Shown: piece by piece, positions 1-6,068 of the stretch | Layout of the letters: every line of letters begins with the position of its first letter | How positions within the stretch are numbered: the stretch's first letter is position 1 | Assembly: GCA_903889785.1 (NCBI GenBank) | Contig: CAISYT010000001.1 | Coordinates: forward strand, 1 to 6,068 | DNA from: an uncultured Caulobacterales bacterium | GTDB taxonomy: Bacteria > Pseudomonadota > Alphaproteobacteria > Caulobacterales > Caulobacteraceae | DNA length: 6,068 nucleotides | Direction of reading: 5' to 3' | The notes under the pieces: generated by a model | Databases searched by the model: none | What the model was told of the DNA's origin: nothing | What the model saw: the letters and a program-made list of their open reading frames with translations, nothing else | Program-made: the position numbers and the translations under genes

Positions 1-188
1 ACCTTTTTGCGGCCGCCGACGGTACGGCCCAGGCCCAGGTCTTCACAGGCACGGTCGCCTGGGATGGCCCCGCCGGTCTTAAGGACGCAGATGGTAGCGC
101 CCTGGTCATTCACGCCAACGCCGATGACGGCGTAACCCAGCCGATCGGCGGGGCCGGCGACCGCGTCGCCTGCGCTGTCATCCGTTAG
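1..188 (+). CDS. sodC: Cu/Zn superoxide dismutase, C-terminal part (5' end outside window)
   Basis: This is the 3' end of a gene whose start lies left of the window; 61 complete codons are visible, reading from base 3 and ending in TAG at 186-188. The family converts superoxide to oxygen and hydrogen peroxide, usually in the periplasm. The visible part carries the family's C-terminal signature: VIHANADD (visible residues 35-42), whose His matches the copper ligand His120 and whose first Asp matches Asp124 of human SOD1; then GGAGDRVAC (49-57), whose Arg matches active-site Arg143 and whose Cys matches disulfide Cys146. The usual ending ACGVI reads ACAVIR here, a Gly-to-Ala change. The remaining copper and zinc ligands and any signal peptide are upstream and cannot be checked. 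The gene converges on rodA and is functionally unrelated to it. The family call is firm; activity and location are inferred. Confidence 0.9.
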   Translation, partial: LFAAADGTAQAQVFTGTVAWDGPAGLKDADGSALVIHANADDGVTQPIGGAGDRVACAVIR

Positions 189-211
189 GGCGCAAGACCC
201 TTGCTATACTG

Positions 212-232
212 GCGCGCAGCGGCGTTGTGCGC
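212..232 (+). terminator. possible hairpin downstream of sodC
   Basis: The 88-nt gap between the convergent sodC and rodA stops contains an inverted repeat. As plus-strand RNA it forms an 8-bp stem (212-219 with 225-232) with a 5-nt loop; two of the pairs are G-U wobbles. On the minus strand these two pairs become A-C mismatches, so the stem suits the sodC transcript better than the rodA transcript. No T-tract follows (ATTGGATA), so it is not a textbook intrinsic terminator. It begins 24 nt after the sodC stop codon. I see nothing else convincing in the gap. Confidence 0.3.
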
Positions 233-276
233 ATTGGATAAAGTCGGGCCAAGCAGTCGCGCGTGGTTCAGATCGG

Positions 277-1431
277 CTAGAGCAGCGCGCCGCGACCGCT
301 GGTCACTTCGTCATAGCGGTGCACGCGCACCGACATCACGAGGCCAAAGCCGATCATGACGGTCAGCATCACGGTGCCACCGTAGGACAGGAGCGGCATC
401 GGTACCCCCACCACGGGGGCAAGGCCCATCACCATGGCACCGTTAATCATCACATAAAGGGCGAACGTCGCCGTCATCCCTGCGGCGGACAGACGCCCAA
501 AGTGGCTGTGGCTGATCGAGGCGATGCGCAGGGCCATCAAGATAATCGCCGCATAAAGGAACAGCACACTGATACAGCCCAGGAATCCGAACTCCTCGGC
601 GAGGGTGGCAAATATAAAATCGGTCTGCTTCTCGGGTAGGAAGTTGAGCTGGCTCTGCGAGCCCAGTCCAAAACCGCGCCCCATCAATCCACCTGACCCG
701 AGCGCGATCTTGCTCTGCAGGATGTGATAGCCAGAGCCGGACGGGTCGCTCTCCGGATTCAGGAAGGTTAGGATTCGTTTGAGCTGATAGTCGTGCAGCA
801 CGAAGGTCACGAACGGCCAAATCGCCAGCAGCACGCCCAATAAACCCATCCCGACCAGCCGCAGCGACAACCCGCCTAAGATCATCAAGCTCCCGCCCGT
901 CAGCACGATCAGTACCGCCGTCCCCAGGTCGGGCTGGTGCGCCACAAGCAGGGCTGGCAGGGCGATCAGCGTGGCCGGGATCAGCAGCCGCAAGGACAGC
1001 TTGGCCATCTCGGGCGGCAGGCCATGGTAGAAACGCGCCAGGGCCAGCACTAGGCCGATTTTCATGATTTCAGAGGGCTGAATCCGCACAGGGCCCAGGT
1101 CCAGCCAGCGCTGCGCGCCCAGCGAAATGTCGCCTTTCAGCTCCACCGCAACCAGCAGCGCTAGGCCAATCGCATAGACCGGATAGGCGGCCACGAACCA
1201 GATACGCAGGCTGATCATCGCCAAGACGATCATCAGCACGAAACAGAGGGCAAACCGGAACAGGTGCGGTGCCGCCCACGGCGTCCAGGACCCACCGGCG
1301 ATCGAAAACAGCATGATCCCGCCAGCCCCAGCGATCAGGCAAAGCGCAAGGCAGAAGGTCCAGTCAATTTCCTGGAACTTGCTTATTGGCCGATCGCGTT
1401 CGCCAGGCCGCGTCAGGGCGCTCGCCGTCAT
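277..1431 (-). CDS. rodA: RodA, SEDS peptidoglycan glycosyltransferase of the elongasome
   Basis: This 384-residue integral membrane protein has the usual length for RodA (E. coli about 370) and about ten hydrophobic segments. RodA polymerises lipid II into glycan strands on the periplasmic side of the inner membrane, paired with PBP2. Family motifs appear in order: GAQRWL followed by QPSEIMK (105-124), HQPDLGTA (165-172), the large periplasmic loop (about 213-272), EKQTDFIF (267-274) and GVPMPLLSYGG (342-352). Asp271 in TDFIF matches the catalytic Asp262 of E. coli RodA. The ATG overlaps the mrdA stop as ATGA. A GGAG ribosome-binding site at 1439-1442, inside the mrdA end and 7 nt upstream, supports this start. 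The N-terminal ~20 residues are polar and basic, typical of a cytoplasmic leader. It is the last gene of the operon and ends in TAG. Confidence 0.97.
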   Translation of the reverse strand: MTASALTRPGERDRPISKFQEIDWTFCLALCLIAGAGGIMLFSIAGGSWTPWAAPHLFRFALCFVLMIVLAMISLRIWFVAAYPVYAIGLALLVAVELKGDISLGAQRWLDLGPVRIQPSEIMKIGLVLALARFYHGLPPEMAKLSLRLLIPATLIALPALLVAHQPDLGTAVLIVLTGGSLMILGGLSLRLVGMGLLGVLLAIWPFVTFVLHDYQLKRILTFLNPESDPSGSGYHILQSKIALGSGGLMGRGFGLGSQSQLNFLPEKQTDFIFATLAEEFGFLGCISVLFLYAAIILMALRIASISHSHFGRLSAAGMTATFALYVMINGAMVMGLAPVVGVPMPLLSYGGTVMLTVMIGFGLVMSVRVHRYDEVTSGRGALL

Positions 1432-3404
1432 GGGACCACTCCGGGAATGGGAGTCGAGTCGGGCGCTGGTGCCGCCTTGTCGATCGCGCCAGAGTCGACA
1501 TTCGGCGCGGCGGCGGCGATCCCCTGCCCAGACGCCTCGATGCGTTTCACAATCTCGGAGTCCTTGAGCAAGGTCGTCCGCATGATCTCGCGCGCCCGCG
1601 GCGCGGCAGCCGTAGCACCAAAGCCGCCGTGTTCGACCAGTACGCTCAGAGCGTAGCGCGGATCGTCATAGGGGGCGAAGGCAACAAACCAGGCGTGGTC
1701 ACGCAGCGCCCAGCCCAGATGCTCGGTCTTGCGAGAACCCGAGGCATAGGTGTGCGACTGCGCCGTGCCGGTCTTGCCCGCCATCAGGATCGGGCCCAGC
1801 CCAAGCGCACCAGAACTGGCCGCCGTGCCGCTTGCAGTTACCGCGGCCATGGCCTCGCGAACGAACTGCAGATGTTCTTTTGAAACCGGCAGGTCGGGCA
1901 CCGCCGCCCCCGAAGGCTGGTCTACCCCGCCCACGGACTTGACCAGTCGCGGCAACAACGCCTTCTGGCCATTGGCCAGCCGCGCCGTCATCACGCAAAG
2001 CTGCAGCGGATTGACGTTCACATAGCCCTGACCGATGCCCATACTTGGCGTCTCGCCGGGGTACCAGACCTGCTGGTTGGCAGGCTGGTTCGAAAAGTGG
2101 GCCTTCTTCCATGCCCGATCCGGGACGACACCACGTTTCTGGCCCTCGATACCGAGGTCGAACATCTGGCCCAGACCGAAGGCGCGCGCCACCGTGGCGA
2201 TCTTATCGGGGCCGCAGCTCAAGGCCGCCTGATAGAAGTAGACATCACAAGAGGTCTTGATCGCGTCGTGCATGTTCAAGGTACCGTGCGACTTGTCACA
2301 GTGGAACACCCGGTTACCAAACGGGAAAACGCCGTGGCAGGTGTAGGTCTGGTTCGGATCGAACCCGTTTTCCAGCGCCGCCAGCGCCACCATGGTCTTG
2401 AAGGTCGAGCCGGGCGGATAGGTGCCCGACAGCGCCTTGTCGAGCAGCGGCTTGCGCTCATATTCTGACAGCGCCTTGTATTCCGCGCCCAGCAGTCCGC
2501 GGACAAAACGGTTGGCATCAAAGCTGGGCGCTGAGACCATGCACAGCACGTCGCCGCTGCGGCAGTCCATCACCACCGCCGCCCCACTCTCCTCGCCAAA
2601 CACCTCCAGGGCGCGGTTTTGGATATCGGCATCCAGCGTCAGGCGGATTTCCTTGCCCTTGGTGGCCGGAATGTCGCCTTCCGGGTCCATCTTAACCACA
2701 CGGCCCCGGGCGTCGACCTCGGCTTTGGTCGCGCCGGCGCGGCCGCGCAACGGCTGGTCGAAAGCGCGTTCTACCCCCTGGCGTCCAACGCGAAATCCCG
2801 GATTGAGCAGCACCGGATCAGGGTTGGGTCCTGCCGCCGCCAGATCTCGATCGTTAACCTTGGCCACATAGCCGATCACATGCGCGAAGGCCCCGCCGTA
2901 GGGATAAACCCGCACCTCACCCATGTCGGCGGTAACGCCGGGCAGTTCGGGCGCGCGCACATTGACGCGTGAAAACTCCTCCCAGGTCATATCCTCCATG
3001 ACAGAGACGGGCTGTTTGAGCGCTGCACGCTTGATGTCCCGCTTCAGCCGCAGGATGCGATCTGGCTCGAGAGGCACTAATTGCGCCACCTTATCGACGG
3101 TCTTATCGACATCCATCCCCCGCTCGCGGGCCACCAGCAGGCGAAAATTGGGGCGGTTAGAAGCCAAATATACGCCATTGCGGTCCAGGATCAGCCCACG
3201 CGGTGGCGGAACCAGCTGAAAGTTGAACTGATTGCCGGCGGCGAGTTTCTGATACCGCTGCGCCTGGATCAGCTGCAGATAGGCCAGCCGGCTCACCAGG
3301 GCTGTAATGCCCAGGGCCGTGACCCCACCCATCAGGAAGGCCCGGCGGTGGAAGATCCCCTGCCGCTCGTTGACCTCGCTGAAGAAAATAGAGGGCTCTG
3401 ACAT
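1428..3404 (-). CDS. mrdA: Penicillin-binding protein 2, elongasome transpeptidase
   Basis: This 658-residue class B PBP crosslinks peptidoglycan made by RodA during lateral wall growth. It has a short cytoplasmic N-terminus with a basic HRR (19-21), one membrane anchor (about 22-46), a pedestal/dimerisation domain that opens with the conserved VPPPRGLILDRNG (65-77), and the GRQGVER region (207-213). The transpeptidase domain runs from about 250 to 620 with all three active-site motifs: STFK (Ser333 nucleophile, Lys336), SCD (385-387, the SxD form typical of PBP2) and KTGT (544-547). The last ~40 residues are Ala/Pro-rich and lie beyond the catalytic fold, making it a little longer than E. 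coli PBP2 (633). The ATG follows the mreD TAG with no gap and no clear Shine-Dalgarno, so translation is probably coupled to mreD. Its TGA overlaps the rodA ATG. FtsI (PBP3) was considered, but the SCD motif and the elongation operon favour PBP2. Confidence 0.97.
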   Translation of the reverse strand: MSEPSIFFSEVNERQGIFHRRAFLMGGVTALGITALVSRLAYLQLIQAQRYQKLAAGNQFNFQLVPPPRGLILDRNGVYLASNRPNFRLLVARERGMDVDKTVDKVAQLVPLEPDRILRLKRDIKRAALKQPVSVMEDMTWEEFSRVNVRAPELPGVTADMGEVRVYPYGGAFAHVIGYVAKVNDRDLAAAGPNPDPVLLNPGFRVGRQGVERAFDQPLRGRAGATKAEVDARGRVVKMDPEGDIPATKGKEIRLTLDADIQNRALEVFGEESGAAVVMDCRSGDVLCMVSAPSFDANRFVRGLLGAEYKALSEYERKPLLDKALSGTYPPGSTFKTMVALAALENGFDPNQTYTCHGVFPFGNRVFHCDKSHGTLNMHDAIKTSCDVYFYQAALSCGPDKIATVARAFGLGQMFDLGIEGQKRGVVPDRAWKKAHFSNQPANQQVWYPGETPSMGIGQGYVNVNPLQLCVMTARLANGQKALLPRLVKSVGGVDQPSGAAVPDLPVSKEHLQFVREAMAAVTASGTAASSGALGLGPILMAGKTGTAQSHTYASGSRKTEHLGWALRDHAWFVAFAPYDDPRYALSVLVEHGGFGATAAAPRAREIMRTTLLKDSEIVKRIEASGQGIAAAAPNVDSGAIDKAAPAPDSTPIPGVVP

Positions 3405-3920
3405 CTACCGGAATCTAACGTCCGCATCTTCGAACTGATCGACGAGGTAATCAGCGAAAGGAAACAACAAGACCGTCGCTAAAAATTGCCACAACACGCC
3501 CACTAGGCTGGGGATGGCCAGGCTGTCCAACATGGTGAAAAGAAACCCTGCCAACATGGCGATTCCGGTCGCTCCTGCGAACCAGGCCCACATCATCGCC
3601 CGACTTTGGCCGCTCATCATATTGCGCATCAACAGCACGGTGGCATAGGCGGCCAGCAGCGACAGGCCCCACAGCCCCGTCGGTCCGCCCCAGAATGAGT
3701 CCAGGAAGAGCCCCAGCAACAGCACCCCGAAAGGTACCAAAACGGAGGGCCGGATGACCGCCCAGGCGAAGGTCGGGACCATGGCAAAAACCGGCTCGGG
3801 CAGTTGTAGCCCAAACACCCGCAACGGCGCGGCGAACAGCATAGTCGCGCCGATACAGATCAAGGCCGGCAGGGCCAGCCAGCGCCAGGGATTAAGGGGC
3901 CGGGCCGCGCTCAGGCTCAT
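3405..3920 (-). CDS. mreD: Rod shape-determining membrane protein MreD
   Basis: This is a small, very hydrophobic protein of 171 residues, close to the family's usual length (about 160-175). It has about five or six membrane segments, roughly at 13-31, 43-73, 82-99, 107-130 and 137-157. The segment GLFLDSFWGGPTGLW (70-84) fits the conserved MreD pattern of an Asp followed by Gly-Pro-x-Gly. MreD sits in the inner membrane with MreC as part of the scaffold connecting MreB to RodA-PBP2; it has no known enzymatic activity. The start ATG overlaps the mreC stop as ATGA, and upstream there is no strong ribosome-binding site, which suggests coupled translation. The stop TAG directly abuts the mrdA ATG. 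The family is weakly conserved in sequence, so position in the operon carries much of the call. Confidence 0.93.
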   Translation of the reverse strand: MSLSAARPLNPWRWLALPALICIGATMLFAAPLRVFGLQLPEPVFAMVPTFAWAVIRPSVLVPFGVLLLGLFLDSFWGGPTGLWGLSLLAAYATVLLMRNMMSGQSRAMMWAWFAGATGIAMLAGFLFTMLDSLAIPSLVGVLWQFLATVLLFPFADYLVDQFEDADVRFR

Positions 3921-5083
3921 CGGCGGCCGTTAAACTGCGGGGTGGCGGGCGAAATCAGCTGCGGGGCAGCCACAGTTGCCGCCACGGGGGGAGGCGGCGG
4001 GGCGACGGCCTGCACAGGCGTTAGGGGCGAGGCAGCAGGCCGCGTGACTGGGCGGCGCGAGACGGGTTTCGGCAAGGGCCGCGGCATCGGCGCCAGGGGT
4101 GCAACGATGGCCGTCACCTTCGGTGAATTCAGTGCCTGGGGTGCCTGCACGGCGGCATTGGGGCGCAACACCGTGGCCTGGGGGTCTTTGGTCGTCACCG
4201 GCGGCATCTCAGCCTCCGACAGGGCTTTGATGTCGGCCAACTGCGAGAAGTCGACGAATTTGATGATCTGTACGAAGTCGATCGAGGCGTTGTCTGCCGC
4301 CAGGGCAACGCGCCAATTGCCGAGGATATCCTTCACCGCCACACCGACCGGCAGGCCGCGGGGCAACACCCCACCATCGCCCGAGGTCACAACCAGATCA
4401 CCGGCCTTCACTGAATCATCGCGGCGCAGGTACTCCAGTTTAGGATTGGGCCCACCGTCGCCCGTCAAAATGGCGCGCGCGTTGGTGCGGTCGATCATCA
4501 CGGGCGTGCGTGACGCAATGTCGGTCAGCAACAGCACGCGGCTGGCAGAATTGGTCACACCCACCACCCGGCCGACGAGGCCGCGTTCGCTCATAACCGG
4601 ATTGCCGACATTCACGCCGCGCGACCGCCCGGTATCGGCGATGCGGGCATTGGCGAAAGGACCGCGACTATCGGCCACCACGCGCGCGGCCACTATCGGG
4701 ATCGGCGGGTTGAGCTTCAGCCCAAGCAGGGCCTGATAGCGGTCATTTTGCTCTTTCAGCCCGATGGCGGTGTCGCGCCAGCTGCGCATTTCGTCCAGCT
4801 CCCTGCGCAGCTTGCGGTTTTCCGAAGCCGTGAAGAGATAGACGCTGATCCAGGTGAGACCTTGGCCGGTCCAACGGCCGGGGGCTGCAATGGCCCCGCT
4901 AACGGGAGCGGCCACAGTGTCTACCGTCTTGCGGGCGGCCCCATAGGCCTCTTCCTGAAGGGTTTCCCGACGATCACTGACCAGCAGGGCGACAGCAATG
5001 ACGCCCGCGACCACCACGGCCACGGCGGCCGTCCAGGTCAGCGGGATCTTCAGTTCACCGAGCGGACTTTCGCGAAAGGCCAA
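3917..5083 (-). CDS. mreC: Rod shape-determining protein MreC (TTG start)
   Basis: This 388-residue bitopic protein has a short cytoplasmic end, one membrane helix (about 15-36), a likely coiled coil (about 86-118, ending in LKEQNDRYQALLGL) and the periplasmic double beta-barrel MreC domain (about 125-280). Typical family stretches include GVNVGNPVMSERGLVGRV (156-173) and VVTSGDGGVLPRGLPVG (231-247). MreC forms periplasmic assemblies that bind and activate PBP2 and link it to MreB through MreD. Residues from about 292 to the end are a Pro/Ala/Val-rich, partly basic tail, probably disordered. The start is TTG at 5083: a GGAGG box lies 7 nt upstream, an in-frame TAG lies eight codons upstream with no ATG, GTG or other TTG between, and the next downstream start candidates would cut into the membrane helix. 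It follows mreB by 30 nt, and its TGA overlaps the mreD ATG. Confidence 0.96.
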   Translation of the reverse strand: MAFRESPLGELKIPLTWTAAVAVVVAGVIAVALLVSDRRETLQEEAYGAARKTVDTVAAPVSGAIAAPGRWTGQGLTWISVYLFTASENRKLRRELDEMRSWRDTAIGLKEQNDRYQALLGLKLNPPIPIVAARVVADSRGPFANARIADTGRSRGVNVGNPVMSERGLVGRVVGVTNSASRVLLLTDIASRTPVMIDRTNARAILTGDGGPNPKLEYLRRDDSVKAGDLVVTSGDGGVLPRGLPVGVAVKDILGNWRVALAADNASIDFVQIIKFVDFSQLADIKALSEAEMPPVTTKDPQATVLRPNAAVQAPQALNSPKVTAIVAPLAPMPRPLPKPVSRRPVTRPAASPLTPVQAVAPPPPPVAATVAAPQLISPATPQFNGRR

Positions 5084-5090
5084 TTTGGCG

Positions 5091-5095
5091 CCTCC
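5091..5095 (-). promoter_or_regulatory. Shine-Dalgarno site of mreC
   Basis: The minus strand reads GGAGG followed by a 7-nt spacer and then TTG. This is a full-strength ribosome-binding site at ideal spacing, placed in the 30-nt gap after the mreB stop. It decides the mreC start in favour of the TTG codon at 5083-5081. Confidence 0.85.
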
Positions 5096-5113
5096 GATCG
5101 CACTCTATCAACC

Positions 5114-6068
5114 CTAGGCCAGGGTGGATTCGAGCACGCCCTTCATCCACCGGGGGTGTTCAAGTACCTTGCCACAGCCAAGCGCAACGCAGGAGAGCGG
5201 ATCGTCAGCTACGGTCACCGGCAAGCCCGTGTGGTCTCGGATCTCGTGATCCAGGCCGCGCAACAGCGCGCCGCCACCGGTAAGCATTATGCCCTTGTCG
5301 GCAATATCGCTGGCCAGTTCAGGGGGAGTCGCTTCCAGCGCCACCTTCACCGCGTCAACGATCTGGCTGACGGGATCGGCCAAGGCGTCACTGGCCTGTT
5401 TCTCGGAGATGCGCACCTCGCGCGGCACGCCCTGCATCAGGTCGCGGCCCTTGATGTCAATCGTCAGACCTTCGCCGCCGGCCGGCGCGCGGGCGGTGCC
5501 GATTTCCTTTTTGATCCGCTCGGCGGTGGTCTCGCCAATCAGCAGGTTATGGTGGCGGCGCATGTAGCTGATGATGGAGTCATCCATCTTGTCACCGCCA
5601 ACGCGAACGCTGCGCGAATAGACAATGCCAGACAGGCTGAGAACCGCCACTTCGGTTGTGCCGCCACCGATGTCGACCACCATCGAACCCGTCGGCTCAT
5701 GGATCGGCAAGCCTGCACCGATCGCTGCGGCCATCGGCTCGTCGATAAGGCCCACCCGGCGAGCGCTGGCGTTGAGGCAGCTATCATTGATGGCGCGACG
5801 TTCCACGGCGGTCGCGCCGCTGGGTACGCAGACAATGACCTTGGGGTTCACGAAGCCTTTGCGGTTATGAACCTTGCGGATGAAATACTTGATCATCTCC
5901 TCGGCGACTTCAAAGTCGGCGATCACACCGTCCCGCATTGGGCGGATGGCTTCCATATGGCCCGGCGTGCGGCCCAGCATTTGCTTGGCCTCGATGCCCA
6001 CCGCGTGCACCACCTTGCGGCCGCCGACATTACGCAAAGCCACCACGGATGGCTCGTTAAGCACGATC
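5114..6068 (-). CDS. mreB: Rod shape-determining protein MreB, bacterial actin (5' end outside window)
   Basis: About 317 C-terminal residues of this cytoplasmic actin homologue are visible. It polymerises into membrane-associated filaments that guide the elongation machinery. The frame stays open to the right edge. The GTG at 6064 is an internal valine in the conserved stretch IVLNEPSVVAL, not a start; about 30 residues are missing, including the N-terminal amphipathic end and the first phosphate loop (DLGTANT type). Counting from that valine, visible motifs are VCVPSGAT (78-85), LIDEPMAAAIGAG (106-118), whose Glu matches catalytic Glu140 in the full-length protein, the second phosphate motif DIGGGTTEV (131-139), and the adenosine-binding LTGGGALLRG (261-270). 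Its C-terminus ends with the gene's TAG. The sequence is very close to what I recall of Caulobacter MreB. It is the first visible gene of the operon; its promoter lies outside the window. Confidence 0.98.
   Translation of the reverse strand, partial: IVLNEPSVVALRNVGGRKVVHAVGIEAKQMLGRTPGHMEAIRPMRDGVIADFEVAEEMIKYFIRKVHNRKGFVNPKVIVCVPSGATAVERRAINDSCLNASARRVGLIDEPMAAAIGAGLPIHEPTGSMVVDIGGGTTEVAVLSLSGIVYSRSVRVGGDKMDDSIISYMRRHHNLLIGETTAERIKKEIGTARAPAGGEGLTIDIKGRDLMQGVPREVRISEKQASDALADPVSQIVDAVKVALEATPPELASDIADKGIMLTGGGALLRGLDHEIRDHTGLPVTVADDPLSCVALGCGKVLEHPRWMKGVLESTLA

Larger units (their letters stand above)
277..6068 (-). other. mreBCD-mrdA-rodA elongation operon (promoter outside window)
   Basis: Five co-directional genes with a 30-nt gap, a 4-nt overlap, zero spacing and another 4-nt overlap between them leave no room for separate promoters except possibly inside coding sequence. 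This is the standard alphaproteobacterial order. The arrangement implies one transcript and translational coupling from mreC to rodA, which would keep MreD, PBP2 and RodA in step. Transcript boundaries are inferred. Confidence 0.85.

Noticed and set aside
205..210. TATACT resembling a -10 box in the sodC/rodA gap
   Set aside because: There is no matching -35 at the right distance, and transcription would run antisense into rodA.
231..255. TTGG...CCAA inverted repeat as a rodA terminator
   Set aside because: Only 4-5 bp of stem with a loop of about 10 nt and no T-tract on the minus strand; too weak to call.
1264..1883. Plus-strand open frames opposite the mrdA/rodA junction
   Set aside because: They are antisense to well-supported genes, with Arg-rich products typical of shadow frames and no ribosome-binding support.
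3942..4736. Long open frame of 264 codons on the plus strand opposite mreC
   Set aside because: It lies wholly antisense to a clear mreC gene, its product is low-complexity Arg/Thr/Ala/Gly with no recognisable motif, and long antisense frames are expected in GC-rich coding DNA.
6062..6064. GTG as a start codon for a shorter MreB
   Set aside because: The frame stays open upstream and the codon is the valine of the conserved IVLNEPSVV stretch; the first phosphate loop must lie further upstream.

Overview
The window is a slice of a high-GC alphaproteobacterial chromosome. The MreB and PBP2 sequences read like those of Caulobacterales (Caulobacter, Asticcacaulis or a relative). That placement rests on remembered protein sequences, not on a search, and I hold it with moderate confidence at order level only.

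Layout. Almost the whole window (277 to 6068, minus strand) is the classic cell-elongation operon in its usual order: mreB (5' end outside the window), mreC, mreD, mrdA (PBP2) and rodA (mrdB). The genes are packed tightly. There is a 30-nt gap between mreB and mreC, a 4-nt ATGA overlap between mreC and mreD, zero spacing between mreD and mrdA (TAG followed directly by ATG), and another ATGA overlap between mrdA and rodA. The operon promoter must lie upstream of mreB, outside the window. At the left edge (1 to 188, plus strand) is the C-terminal third or so of a Cu/Zn superoxide dismutase (sodC), which converges on rodA across an 88-nt gap. That gap holds one modest hairpin and no clear terminator with a T-tract.

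How the genes work together. MreB filaments on the inner face of the membrane, MreC (bitopic, periplasmic beta domain) and MreD (polytopic) form the scaffold that positions and activates the RodA-PBP2 pair. RodA polymerises lipid II into glycan strands and PBP2 crosslinks them, giving lateral wall growth and rod shape. SodC is unrelated to this job; it probably detoxifies periplasmic superoxide and is only a neighbour.

All key residues I could check are present (RodA Asp271; PBP2 STFK, SCD and KTGT; MreB nucleotide-binding motifs; the SodC copper-ligand His and active-site Arg). I found no frameshift, mobile element, repeat array, CRISPR or RNA gene, and no sign of a previously undescribed system. 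The points worth a second look are small: a TTG start for mreC backed by a strong ribosome-binding site, a possible variant metal site in PBP2, a substituted C-terminal motif in SodC, and Pro/Ala-rich periplasmic tails on both MreC and PBP2.
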